Below, in pieces: positions 12,317 to 22,647 of a stretch of 64,000 nt of DNA. The stretch lies in contig JAGVRJ010000006.1 in assembly GCA_019059635.1 (NCBI GenBank), forward strand, positions 1,364,001 to 1,428,000, read 5' to 3'. The notes under the pieces are model-generated. The model searched no databases and was not told where the DNA came from. It saw only the letters and a program-made list of their open reading frames with translations. The first letter of the stretch is position 1. Every line of letters starts with the position of its first letter. The translations under genes were made by a program, and so were the position numbers. This DNA is from Proales similis (taxonomy: Eukaryota; Rotifera; Eurotatoria; Ploima; Proalidae).

Positions 12317-14175
12317 ATGTGCTATGGAACGTCTTCTGGCAGATTGTCGCAGCTTTTACACTATGGACCAGTGATCGCCATCTTCCTGATTGTGTTCATC
12401 ACTTACAGCGGCTACATGTGTCTGGTTCAATGGTGGCCACCGATCGATCTTACGAGTCAAATTCACCTTACAATTTACCTTTTTTGGTAGGTCTCGCGTT
12501 CCTCACAAGTCTCTTCATTTAAATAGTGCCAATTCAATTGGGTTGTTGTTGAAAGGCCAATCTTGATCTTTTACAACTACTTCAATGCTGTTTTCCTGGG
12601 ACCGGGTTTTGTTCCACTCGGCTGGAAGCCTGTAACAGCAAATGCAACATTAGACAACATAATTCATTGATTCAAACTTGTAAAGGAAAATCCTCAAGAC
12701 GAAAAGCGACTTCAATTTTGTAAAATATGCAAATGCTTTAAAGCGCCCAGATCACATCATTGTCGCAAGTGCAAGCGGTAACCAAGCTTGTCGTATATTC
12801 TTATTCAGGACTTCACTCTTTGAAAATGGTCGCCTCGTTTTGAAAAGATGTGTCATGAAAATGGTTTGCAGCTTGTGCTCAGAAATTACTCGGCAAACTC
12901 TGATCGTAAATGAATAAAGGATCACCACTGCCCTTGGATAAACACTTGCTGTGGACACAAGAATCACTCGTCGTTTGTCTACTTCTTATTCTACGCGCCG
13001 CTCGGCTGCATTCATGCTGCATTCGTTCTGGGTCCGAGTATTTACCGGGCCGTCTTCAAGGTAATTTATCCGAGCCCACTTGCCATCGAGCCATTTCGAC
13101 CTTTCGGCCTTTAAGAACTACTATCTCTATTATCGCATCAAAGACGTGCCCATCGGTAAGCGCATCCTGCCTAATTACTTCGCCTTGCTTGTGCCCACAA
13201 TATTTCTCGTCAACAAGTCGACTTGTCGATGCCGGCCCTGATTTGCAGCATGTTCGCTTTGGGCATGGCTATCGGTGTGACAATCGCAGTCGGTCTTTTG
13301 TTTGTAGTTCAGGTTAGACAAGTCGCTCCAAAAATCGTTGCAAGCATTGGTTCGCTTGATCATTTTATTTTTGCCTCTATCATTGATCAGATTAGATACA
13401 TAAGAAAGAACCAGACAGGCATCGAAGAGTGGATCGTTAAAAAGGTCAGAAACTTTTTTGAAAGCTCGAACAATACTAATAACGTGTTAAAAGGCCAATC
13501 ACCGACGAGAGCAAATGAACCTGGAGAAGTTCATCTATCCGTACGATCTAGGCTGCAAAGAGAACTTTCGTCAAGTATTCAATTGGAGCGGCGACTTTAG
13601 ACCGATTGGCTCAGGCATTTGGTGGAACGTGGCTTCCTCGTGCGACCAATTCACTCTGACTGTAAGTGAACTTAACAGCCGCACACTAATCTGAAATGAT
13701 GAATGAGTTGCGACGCAAAGGAAGAGCAGCTCGAGCAGAAAGTGGAAAAACGCAGCCAAGCTATTCGATACATCTGTGTCAGGAACTATGACGGCTCGGC
13801 CTTACCTTTCTCTTATGGACTAAAGACTGTATGCTGCATTCCGTGGAGTGAGGAGCCGAAACTCAAGATAGAAAAAGATGACGTGATCATGGTCACTCGC
13901 TGGCAAAAGTAAGCTTCAATTTTGACCATCGGCTGACAAGCTCTTACTCAAACGTTTGCACCCATCAAAGGCACTGGCTCTACGGAGACAAAGTGCACAG
14001 TGACTGTGTGAGTCAGAACGACTACAAAAGTCTAGCAAAGGGCTGGTTTCCATTCAGATCTGCTCGTATAAGCGAAATTCAGCCTAACGGTGTATACATC
14101 GACGCGGACGTTTTAGAGAACTCAGCGGCCAACAAGCATCAAGAGCAGCCACTAGAGAACAAAAAAGAAAATTAG
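12317..14175 (+). CDS. ZDHHC6: Palmitoyltransferase ZDHHC6
   Basis: ER S-acyltransferase that attaches palmitate to cysteines of client proteins such as calnexin. Eleven exons: 12317-12486, 12556-12631, 12686-12777, 12848-12863, 12920-13060, 13116-13155, 13218-13312, 13391-13444, 13494-13661, 13721-13908 and 13971-14175, giving 414 aa (human 413). Visible are the first membrane segments, YFNAVFLGPGFVPLGWK, a cysteine-rich domain from about residue 94, and the catalytic DHHCPW at residues 119-124. Later come LGMAIGVTIAVGLLF (membrane) and an SH3-like C-terminal part ending in HWLYGDK and KGWFPF. The protein ends KKEN, a dilysine ER retrieval signal in the same place as in vertebrates. Exon 4 is only 16 bp (RCVMKM). 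The start is the first in-frame ATG with a good signal-anchor downstream. Confidence 0.95.
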
Positions 14176-14263
14176 AATCTTTAATTTCATTGCTTTTTTG
14201 GCTTTCATTTGATAAATTAGCCTTCAATCCAGACGATTCGTTCAAGACAATATGCAAAAATGG

Positions 14264-14269
14264 TTTATT
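14264..14269 (-). terminator. Polyadenylation signal of nuclear receptor A
   Basis: AATAAA on the minus strand about 22 bp after the stop of receptor A. The 115-bp gap to the ZDHHC6 stop means the two convergent 3'UTRs nearly touch. Confidence 0.5.
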
Positions 14270-14290
14270 AAATAGGCAACGAAATTATAT

Positions 14291-15925
14291 TTAATTTACA
14301 GAGAAATGTTCAGAAATAATCGAATTGTAAAGACTTTCAAGTCGCGTCAAGTTGCTATTTATCAATATTGAGCAATGAATTTCACTTAATGAACGGAGTT
14401 CTATGAGTTTTAGCAGTAGTTTGTTGTAGAGACGGCTGGTAGCCTCGCCCGGGCCACGCTTCCACACCAAATACTTTCTGAGCAGATGCGAATAGCCCGC
14501 CTGGATGGCGAGCACCTGCTGCCGGGCCTGCAGCTCGTGCCGGTCGGGCGAGAACAGAATGAGCGGGATGAAGAGGATGAGCGTGGCCTCGTCTAGCTTG
14601 AGCTCGCTCATCGACTTGAAGAAGGTAATGGTTTGATCGAACACTTCATCGCTCCAAGCGAGGCGAAGAACGTCCATCTCCAAATTCGATTTATCGCCTC
14701 CTTTGATCTGCATCCGATTTTGGCCAACCACGTTCACTAGGACTTTGTTTAATGGATCATAGAGCGACGAAGAGGAGCAGATTATCATTTCCATGGCTCC
14801 GGCCTGTATCAGCCGCTTTTGGTCGTCCGTATCAAGTTGAATGAAATCTGGCACGAGACTGGCGAATGCAAGAACTCGTTTCAAAGGCTGAATCATAAAG
14901 TTTTCCAAAATGACTCGGGACAATCGTTGGGAGGACTCTTGGTCTTTCATGTTGTGGAAAATTTTCAACTTTTTGCCAAGATCCAAATCGATTGAATGCT
15001 TTCGCCTGGCCAAGTAAAACGCCATACACAGTCTATCCATAAGCTCTTTCTCGAATTTGTTCACTCGATTGGACTTGATGTCTATGCCGCCAGCTCCCAC
15101 ACTCTCTACGTCGGCTCTAATTCTCTTCGAGGTATCTTCGTCACCGCTAAGCTGCTCGTCTGGCTTTCGTTTGCTACCAGAGCTGTAAGAAGTTTCGCTG
15201 CTCGCACGCTCCGACTGAGATTCATCGTTGGATTTGAGCTTGCGTGTCTTTCGACGTGAGCCATATTTGATCTCTCTTTCCGAGTCTGACAGAACCCATT
15301 TCGGCCGCATGCCAATTCCAATCGATTTCTTGTATCGGCAAAATTGGCAAATTTTGCGCGTGACCATGTTCACTGCACAGCGTTCTTCATAAGTACATCT
15401 GTACTCTTCGAATCGATTTTTTTGCACTGAACGTCGAAAAAAGGCCTTGCACGATTCGCAAGTTATTCCTCCGAAATGAGAACCGGTCGATTTGTCGCCA
15501 CAAACATGACACTTGCCGTTGTCTATGTAAATATTGCAGTGAGCTAGTTCGTTTTGGGCTATTTCCTGCTGAAGATTAGATGACACGTTTAATGAGGGAT
15601 TGCTGCCTATTGGAGGTGGGTTCTTTTGATTGCCATCCTCTGCTCTAAGTCCATACGGTAGGAACGCAGATGGCTTGAGTGAATTGGTGTTCCTCTGCAA
15701 GAGGGACTCGGTCGAAGGACCAGCTTGTGCGTGATGTTCGCTGACTTGAATTCGATTGAGCGATGCGATCCGATCTAGTAATTGACACCTGTAAAGAAGC
15801 TCCAGTTCTTCTTGCCTGAGGCGCAAGTGATTGTTGAAGTTGTGATGTATGAGTTGAGCTCGGGCAGCATTGAGATAGTGGTTGCAGTTTATAGCCGAAA
15901 ATAAATTCGCGTGGTTTGGATCCAT
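14291..15925 (-). CDS. Nuclear receptor A, NR1J/HR96-like
   Basis: Ligand-regulated transcription factor of the nuclear receptor family, intronless, 544 aa. The zinc-finger DNA-binding domain spans about residues 139-206 (CHVCGDKSTGSHFGG, then CESCKAFFRRSVQKNRF). The P-box ESCKA is the one shared by DHR96, DAF-12 and relatives (NR1J), so that group is the best fit. A basic hinge (KYGSRRKTRKLK) leads to a ligand-binding domain from about residue 290 with PDFIQLDTDDQKRLIQAG and LDEATLILFIPLILFSPDRH. Helix 10-11 resembles that of vitamin D receptor (LIELRSL). The expected helix 12 reads SLYNSIISEHF and lacks the usual AF-2 glutamate. About 200 bp (14423-14622) are about 94% identical in DNA to receptors B and C while the flanks are far more diverged. 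It shares a 632-bp divergent intergenic region with WIPI3. Confidence 0.9.
   Translation of the reverse strand: MDPNHANLFSAINCNHYLNAARAQLIHHNFNNHLRLRQEELELLYRCQLLDRIASLNRIQVSEHHAQAGPSTESLLQRNTNSLKPSAFLPYGLRAEDGNQKNPPPIGSNPSLNVSSNLQQEIAQNELAHCNIYIDNGKCHVCGDKSTGSHFGGITCESCKAFFRRSVQKNRFEEYRCTYEERCAVNMVTRKICQFCRYKKSIGIGMRPKWVLSDSEREIKYGSRRKTRKLKSNDESQSERASSETSYSSGSKRKPDEQLSGDEDTSKRIRADVESVGAGGIDIKSNRVNKFEKELMDRLCMAFYLARRKHSIDLDLGKKLKIFHNMKDQESSQRLSRVILENFMIQPLKRVLAFASLVPDFIQLDTDDQKRLIQAGAMEMIICSSSSLYDPLNKVLVNVVGQNRMQIKGGDKSNLEMDVLRLAWSDEVFDQTITFFKSMSELKLDEATLILFIPLILFSPDRHELQARQQVLAIQAGYSHLLRKYLVWKRGPGEATSRLYNKLLLKLIELRSLSEIHCSILINSNLTRLESLYNSIISEHFSVN
14423..14622 (-). repeat. Homogenised tract, receptor A copy (inverted)
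   Basis: On the minus strand these 200 bp match 36539-36738 and 39583-39782 with about 11 mismatches (by eye) against the 36539-36738 copy, encoding FKSMSEL to RLYN of the ligand-binding domain. Immediately downstream in the coding direction identity falls to about 64%. Confidence 0.8.
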
Positions 15926-16557
15926 TTAATTTGACGAAGGTGGCGATGTTCTCTTTTAGCGGGCTTTGATAGGGAACAAGATGCACCAAAGCCGATGATT
16001 ATCTCCGCCTTTAAGTTCCTGTAAAGTGCAAACTTAAGCTGCTAATAGTTTTAGCGGTCACTTTTTCACCCAACCAATCGCTTTTCTGATTGATTTAGGT
16101 CAAAAAAGAGCAAAGTTTATTTATACTTGAAGTCAAAAATTACTCGATGCTTGTCACTCAATAAAACAAAAAGGTTTTTTTGTGCTTGGCTAACTTTAGA
16201 TGGCAGACAGTCACAAACTAGAAGCTCTGACTTTTTTTGTTATAATAATGAGTAAACGATTTAAGGGGCAGAGCTTTCAAATATGTAATTAGAGAAAAAA
16301 AAACAAGAGCTTGATGCGTCCCTGAAGTGACTCGCTTGGCTGATTTCTATTTTCATTTATGGCGCGTTGAATTTGACAAAGAAAAGTGCATCTTTTTAGA
16401 ACATTGCTAGTGATATGACGGGCTGAATCGCAAATTGAACAAATGCAAACATAAATTTGAGACGAGGCGACTTGTCAGATGACGGATTACATCGGAATGC
16501 AATAATTGGTGTCGGTATCTATTCAAAGCAGAGGCAGGCTCAGCTTAGACTTAAACA
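15926..16557. other. Divergent intergenic region, receptor A / WIPI3
   Basis: 632 bp between two start codons facing apart. It is AT-rich with several A and T runs; the promoters of both genes must be here. No coding region and no recognisable element seen. Confidence 0.5.
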
Positions 16558-18008
16558 ATGGACAAAATCTTATTTGTCGGTTTTAACCAGGACTACGGTA
16601 GGTGCCGCCCTATTTCTGATTCTTGGCGACCTTGTAATTCTATGAACCGCTTTCAGAGTGTTTTATGTGCGGTCTCGAGGATGGCTACCGGATCTACAAC
16701 ACAGATCCACTAAAAGAGAATGCGCACGAAGGTCAGTGACTTGTCGACTAGACTCGGGCTCACAGTTTGGTACAAAGCGTTCCTTTTAGTCGGAGGAGGT
16801 ATTAAACACGTCGAAATGCTCTACAGGTGTAATTACGTCGGTCTAGTGGCCGGCGGCATATCGCCCAAGTACCCAAAGAATCGAGGTTGGCTCCTCTTTT
16901 CCTCATTCTTGGTCCTGATTGCATTCATCTACTTTTAATCTTAACGGTCAAAAGCGATCGTTTGGGATGATTTTCAGAAAAAAGTGGCCATCTCTATTGA
17001 GTTCAACAATGAAGTATTGGCAATCAAATTGAGACGAGACAGGTGAGCTTGTAAAGATTTTGGCGATTTCGATCAAAAATTTGAACTTTTTATTCGGCCT
17101 AGGATCGCGGTTGTGTTTGAGAAGTTGGTCAAAGTGTACACATTCAGTCAAACGCCGCAGCTCTTGCACGTGTTCGAAACACACCCGAACTCGAGCGCCC
17201 TCTGCTGCCTTTGCTCTCATTCGACCAACTCGAATTTGGCATTTCCAAGTCGCAAAACAGGATCAGTCAGCATAATCGACTTGGCAAACACGGACAAAGC
17301 ATCGATTGAGATCATGGCACATGAGACCGCGCTCACTTGCATGTCAATTAGCAACGACGGGAGCAAATTAGCCACTTCGTCTACGAAAGGAACTCTAATT
17401 CGAGTTTTCGACACCGAGACCGGTATTCTTCTGCATGAACTTAGACGTGGCGCCAACCAAGCCACGATCTACTGGTAACTTTTCAATCTTCACTCGTTCA
17501 AATGCAACTGATTCGGCAGAATTATTTTTCTTAAAAAAGCATCAATTTCAACAAAGCTGCCACCCGACTTTGCGTTTCCAGTGATCATGGTACCATTCAC
17601 GTGTATTTACTTGACATGCCTGACAAGAACAGTCGATCTTCGTAAGTGAACAATTGCCCTTTCTCTCTGTTGGTATTGTACCAAGACTCTAATTGGCGTC
17701 TTCTTAGCCTTGTAAATGCGACCTTTCTTCCGAAATACTTTCAGTCTCACTGGAGTTCGTTCAAATTCGACGTGTCCAATCAAAACAAATTTATCTGCGC
17801 ATTCGCCGAAAACTCAGAACAAAACGCCATAGTTGGTGAGCATAGTTGCATTTCATGCTTCTTTCAAATACATATCAAGAATGCTCTTCTTATTTCAGCG
17901 GTCAGCCAAGACGGCACGTTTTACAAATACTCATATAAAGATGACGGCGATAGCAAAAGCTGCCAGCTGGAGAGCTGTACAAAATTTCTTGAACTCCGCA
18001 GCAGCTGA
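16558..18008 (+). CDS. WDR45B: WIPI3 / WDR45B-type phosphoinositide-binding beta-propeller
   Basis: PROPPIN protein that binds PI3P and PI(3,5)P2 on forming autophagosomes. Eight exons: 16558-16597, 16657-16731, 16790-16885, 16955-17042, 17103-17474, 17540-17641, 17708-17835 and 17899-18008, giving 336 aa. Family marks are [18 protein letters not shown] at the start, [32 protein letters not shown], and the lipid-binding ELRRG motif followed by [19 protein letters not shown]. The [11 protein letters not shown] segment fits WDR45B better than WDR45. The exon 3 acceptor at 16789 follows the pyrimidine tract; one 6 bases later is also in frame. The length equals that of vertebrate WDR45B within a few residues. 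Confidence 0.92.
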
Positions 18009-19215
18009 ACAGCCAACTCAAATCGAAATCTCCTCCTAGTCACGCGCATTCACCTTGTACCAGGTCGCCGAGTGTTTACACAGGAGAATATTAGAAAACC
18101 AAAGATGTATTGAAACGCCCCAAGGAAGAAAAAATTCAGTGCGCGCGCGACATCCTTTCTCTTTATATTTACTTTTGATATTGCTGCTGCTGCTGCTACT
18201 ACTTTGGTTTCCTTTTTTTTTTGGCTTTCTCTTGTCGACTTTTTAATCTAAAAAGGGAAATTCGTTTCCGATTTGCACAGTTTTCTTCAAATTCTCTTTC
18301 TACTTTCGTTTTATTTCTCTGCTCGGCTTGAACAAATGTCATGATTGCGGCCTAAGGACACGTCTGGCACACATTTGTTCGTTCTAAATGTTTAATGACA
18401 ACTCCTCTATTGTCGAGAGACATATAGTCAATAAACGCGAGAAAAGCAAAATTCGATGCAGTTGCGCGCTTAAGTTCTCCAAGAGACCAAACTTCACCGC
18501 TTAACAATCAGAATAATGCTTCAAGTGAGTTGATTTTTGATGTCAATCGGAAGCGGCTCGATTGAAATGTTGCGTGAGTCAAATCTCAAACTTAATATTT
18601 TCGCTTTTCGATTGGCATACACAATGAATGAGTATGAATTAGAAATGAAAAGCCGTAATAGGTGCCCAATGACGCAGAAATAAGAACGCGATGATGTGCT
18701 CATATAAACTCAGCGGCGGCATCGTGAGCAACTTTAGAAGCTTCAAATATTGTTATTCATCTAACAAGAGTGGTTCTCTTTTTTTTTTTTTGTTTTTTCA
18801 TGTCGGCCTATGCAAATTCAAAATTTTTTGTTTTTCTTGCTGGTGTTGTTTAGCTGGCGCTCATTATCACGGAATTTTAATTGCATTTAGGCATCTCTGT
18901 AAGACAGGCTTCGTTCTGGTTTTCTCTCTCTCTCGCTCTGCCTCTCTTTTTCTTTTACTTAAGCAATGACTCTCTTTCTCTCATCGAGCATTCGTTAGTT
19001 GTCGTTACCTTAATTAGAAAGCGACGATTTGACTTGGCTTCAAGTTAGACTTAAGCCCTCGTCTACTCTTTTAATTATGCCGCATGCATTCGAGCCCATA
19101 CTAATAGCTCTGGTCGTCAACTGCTTTAAAGAGTTCATTTCACCTGGCAAACTCTGATAATCCACTAAAAAGGCAAGATTTAGAGAAAGATCTGGCTAAG
19201 AGAAGCGACGATGGG
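18009..19215. other. Intergenic, no gene seen
   Basis: About 1.2 kb after WIPI3. It is pyrimidine-rich, with a short CTG run near 18185-18200, long T runs at 18219-18228 and 18780-18792, and a candidate AATAAA at 18430-18435. Small open frames here look like chance. Confidence 0.5.
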
Positions 19216-19767
19216 ATGATGCCGGCCAACTCAAATCATTCATCACCACTTCTAGTGAAAAACTCGCATGGCAACGCGGCCAATGTGAATCATAATGGCT
19301 CAAGCGCTGGCTCTCGATTTCTCAATGTCGGCCCGCTGGCGGCCAGTAACCATAGCAATCGGCGTTTTTCGAAAAGCAATCCACTCGGCTCAAGCCCGAG
19401 TCTGGCCTTCAGTCACTCGCAGAGTTCTTTCAACTCATCCTATTCTCACTCTTATCTGCCATCGATGCTCCGGAGTCAGAGCATAAACGCCAACAACCGC
19501 AAGTTCTACGTCGACTATCAGAATGCCAGTAAGTTCGCCTAGTCCGCTATCTAAAGTTGTCGCCAACTCTTCTAATTTTGCCGGTTTTGTTTCAAAGCAA
19601 AATTCGAATACATGGATGCACTAATGAACAACGGAAACTTGGAATTTTTCACTCGAATCGCTCAAATGCAACGGCTTCAGCTGGAGACAATCGAAAGTGA
19701 GCGAAAAAAGAAACAATCGAAGCGGAAGAAGGGAAGCAATGCAACCGTGCCATCGACTGTCGAATGA
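19216..19767 (+). CDS. Unrecognised small Ser/Asn-rich protein
   Basis: Two exons, 19216-19528 and 19598-19767, with a clean GTAAGT donor and TTTCAAAG acceptor, giving 160 aa. The first about 95 residues are rich in Ser, Asn and His with no clear fold (SRFLNVGPLAASNHSN). The C-terminal part looks ordered: FYVDYQNATKFEYMDALMNN followed by a likely helix (FTRIAQMQRLQLETIESER) and a strongly basic stretch KKKQSKRKK. The basic end could be a nuclear or membrane-contact signal. Frame is kept across the intron and an AATAAA follows at 19868, so I think the gene is real. I do not recognise the family. A coding exon further upstream cannot be excluded. Confidence 0.6.
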
Positions 19768-20094
19768 GAGCAATCTTAAGATTCGATCTGACCACTCTGC
19801 CTTTGTCTTTTCATGCTTCTGGCTGCGCTTCAATGCGCTTTTGAGATTAGAATTTAACTGCTTTGTAAATAAAGAATGCATTCGCCCGTATCGTTTTCTT
19901 CAAGATGCTTGCGCTCGATTCGGCTCGAGGCCCGAGAGAGTAAAAAGTTCAGGTTAAGTTAAAGCAGCGATTGTTAAGTTAGATTAGTGCATTCCATCAT
20001 CTCATTCTCATGGAGGGCGCGATTATTACCAATTTATAAAGACGGAGAAATTCGCTCGGAAACAATACAGCTAGTTCGCAGTTAGCAAGTTGAA
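19768..20094. other. Intergenic, 3'UTR and CWC22 promoter
   Basis: 327 bp. It holds AATAAA at 19868-19873; the rest should contain the CWC22 promoter, with no specific element seen. Confidence 0.45.
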
Positions 20095-22035
20095 ATGGCC
20101 GAGAGTGACAAACAGCCCAGCACGGTCGACTCGATGAAGAGTCTCACCGGCGGAGCGTACATCCCGCCTGCTCGCCTCAAGCTGATGCAGGCAGCCATTA
20201 CTGACAAGAGCAGTATTGAATACCAGCGGCTGGCCTGGGAAGCGCTGAAGAAGAGCATTCACGGAATAGTCAACAAAGTGAACGTGCCCAACATAACCCA
20301 AGTGGTGCGCGAGTTGTTCAAGGAGAATATTGTGCGGGGCCGTGGCCTGCTTTGCCGATCAATCATGCAGGCTCAGCTCTTTTCGCCCGTTTTCACCAAC
20401 GTTTACGCGGCGCTCATCGCCATAATCAACACCAAGTTCCCGCAGATCGGCGAGCTCTTACTCCATCGTCTGATTGGCCAGTTCAAAACGTCCTACCGGC
20501 AGAACAAAAAAGACCAGTGCTTGGCCTCGTGTAAATTCATCGCGCACTTGGTCAATCAGAATGTGGCGCACGAAATAGTGGCCCTTCAAATACTCACGCT
20601 GCTGCTGGAAAACCCGACCAATCATTCGGTCGAGGTGGCCATCGGCGTACTGAAGGAGTGCGGCAAGAAACTGAATGCCGAGTCACCGCCGTCTCTGCAC
20701 GCTCTGTTTGAAACGCTGCGCAACATTCTCAACCATCAGAACGAGGTGGACGACAAGCGCATCCAGTACATGATCGAGGTGATGTTCGCTGTGCGAAAGG
20801 ACAATTTCAAAGACTATCCGACGATTTTGCCCGAGCTGGATCTGGTCGAGGAAGACGAGCAGTACACTCATCTGATCAATTTGGAAGAAAGCAATTTGGA
20901 CCCGCAAAACTCCCTCAACATATTCAGGCCCGATCCGAATTTCGAAGAGAACGAAAACAAGTACCGAGTGCTGAAACGTGAAATTCTAGACGAGAGCAGC
21001 TCGAGCGAGGAGGACAGCGACGAAGAGGAAGACGACGAAGATGAGGATGACGAGGCCGAAGAAGGTGGCGAAAGTGGCGAGAAGAAGGACCAAGAAGGCC
21101 TGATCATCGATCAGACCGAGACCAATCTAGTCGCTCTCCGTCGAACAATCTATCTCACTATTCAGTCGTCGCTCGACTTTGAAGAGTGTGCCCACAAGCT
21201 ATTCAAAATGAACATAAACAAGAGCCAGGAGGTAGAGCTCTGTCAGATGGTTCTGGACGCTTGCGCTCAGCAGCGCACATTCGAACGATTCTATGGCCTT
21301 CTAGCTCAGCGCTTTTGCCAGCTTCGCAAGGAGTTTGTCGAGTATTTCGAAGAAATATTCAAGCAACAATACGAAACGTGCCACCGACTCGAGACGGTCA
21401 AACTGCGCAACGTCTCTCGGCTCCTCTCTCATCTTCTACATACCGACTCGATCTCGTGGGGTGTCCTTGAGTGCGTCCATCTAAACGAAGACGAGACCAC
21501 ATCCTCTTCGAGAGTGTTCTTGAAACATTTGCTACTCGATCTAAACGAGCATATGGGCATCATCAAACTCAAACAACGGTTCGAAGACCCGACGCTCCAG
21601 GAATTTTTCGAAGGCCTATTTCCGCGTGATAATCCTCGGCACACACGGTTTTCCATCAACTTTTTCACTTCGATTGGACTTGGACCGCTCACAGATGCGC
21701 TGAGGGAGCATCTCAAGTCTGCCCCTAAGATTGTGCCCCCACAGCCGATCGAAGAGCCTGTCGAGGTTGCCAAGCGAAAGAGAAATGACTCGAGCAGTTC
21801 TTCTTCTTCGTCCTCATCGAGCAGCAGTGATAGCTCCTCGTCAAGTGACTCTGATGATCAGCCGGACGATGCTCCCATTAAAAAAGAGAAGATTTATCGG
21901 CCTCGTCCTCGCAGTCGATCGAGGAGTCGCTCCAGAGATAGAGACCGACGCAGGTCATCTAGGTCGCGCAGATCGCGCTCTAACAGCCGCTCACACAGGC
22001 GCGATTATGACCATGATCGACGAAGGCGTCGATGA
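20095..22035 (+). CDS. CWC22: Pre-mRNA-splicing factor CWC22 (nucampholin)
   Basis: Spliceosome component that recruits eIF4A3 and so seeds the exon junction complex. Single exon, 646 aa. It begins with the family motif [20 protein letters not shown] near residue 20. The MIF4G domain follows ([53 protein letters not shown]). An acidic stretch of Glu and Asp lies near residues 300-340. The MA3 domain has [19 protein letters not shown] and ends near [16 protein letters not shown] and [10 protein letters not shown] Ser run and an Arg-Ser-rich tail ([19 protein letters not shown]) close the protein. The tail is shorter than in human CWC22. It is intronless, and an AATAAA follows 44 bp after the stop. 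Confidence 0.97.
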   Translation: MAESDKQPSTVDSMKSLTGGAYIPPARLKLMQAAITDKSSIEYQRLAWEALKKSIHGIVNKVNVPNITQVVRELFKENIVRGRGLLCRSIMQAQLFSPVFTNVYAALIAIINTKFPQIGELLLHRLIGQFKTSYRQNKKDQCLASCKFIAHLVNQNVAHEIVALQILTLLLENPTNHSVEVAIGVLKECGKKLNAESPPSLHALFETLRNILNHQNEVDDKRIQYMIEVMFAVRKDNFKDYPTILPELDLVEEDEQYTHLINLEESNLDPQNSLNIFRPDPNFEENENKYRVLKREILDESSSSEEDSDEEEDDEDEDDEAEEGGESGEKKDQEGLIIDQTETNLVALRRTIYLTIQSSLDFEECAHKLFKMNINKSQEVELCQMVLDACAQQRTFERFYGLLAQRFCQLRKEFVEYFEEIFKQQYETCHRLETVKLRNVSRLLSHLLHTDSISWGVLECVHLNEDETTSSSRVFLKHLLLDLNEHMGIIKLKQRFEDPTLQEFFEGLFPRDNPRHTRFSINFFTSIGLGPLTDALREHLKSAPKIVPPQPIEEPVEVAKRKRNDSSSSSSSSSSSSSDSSSSSDSDDQPDDAPIKKEKIYRPRPRSRSRSRSRDRDRRRSSRSRRSRSNSRSHRRDYDHDRRRRR

Positions 22036-22647
22036 TCCTTTTCGCAATCGCTAAATTTGTTTATCTTTGATGGTCTCTAATAAAAAATTTTGAAAATTTT
22101 TTCTCGCACTTTTGACGTAAGAAAGTTCGAAGCTTCTTTGGTCTAGAACTCGAGCTGGTTCGAATTCGGTCAAATCCAAGTTTCCATTAAATGTGCGCAA
22201 GACTCAGTTAAGAACAGCAAGTTAAAATTCTTTTTGCCCTAATGGTTCTAAATAGGCTTACATACCTTTTTGTTTTCAATCGCACTATGCGGTGAATGAA
22301 ATTATGGAGCTTAATTTTTCGAGTTATTTTATATTGCAAATCAAAGCTGTGCAAAATTATCCTCACGCCGGCAAGCTAGAAACGCATTAACGAGTCAGAA
22401 AACTAAAATTCGAATCTGAACAATTGAAAATTTTATGCGCTACTGATCCTTTCCCACAGGTCATGCTCAGTCAGAGTTTGATTATGCTTTTTTTTTTGTT
22501 ACACTTGTTCATTGGCACTCAATCGACCTTTAAGACGATTCATTTTAAATTTGTCTATTAGTTTAGACAGTTTAGAGTAAGCAACAGAGGCTGCACTCAT
22601 TCGCTCAAGTGTTGGGATAGACGTCAATTCCGACCTGGCTTAAAAGC
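22036..22647. other. Intergenic, no gene seen
   Basis: About 610 bp, AT-rich, with a T9 run near 22490. It should hold the CWC22 3'UTR and the promoter of the hexosaminidase gene. Confidence 0.5.
22079..22084 (+). terminator. Polyadenylation signal of CWC22
   Basis: AATAAA 44 bp after the CWC22 stop, followed by an AT-rich stretch. Confidence 0.65.
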
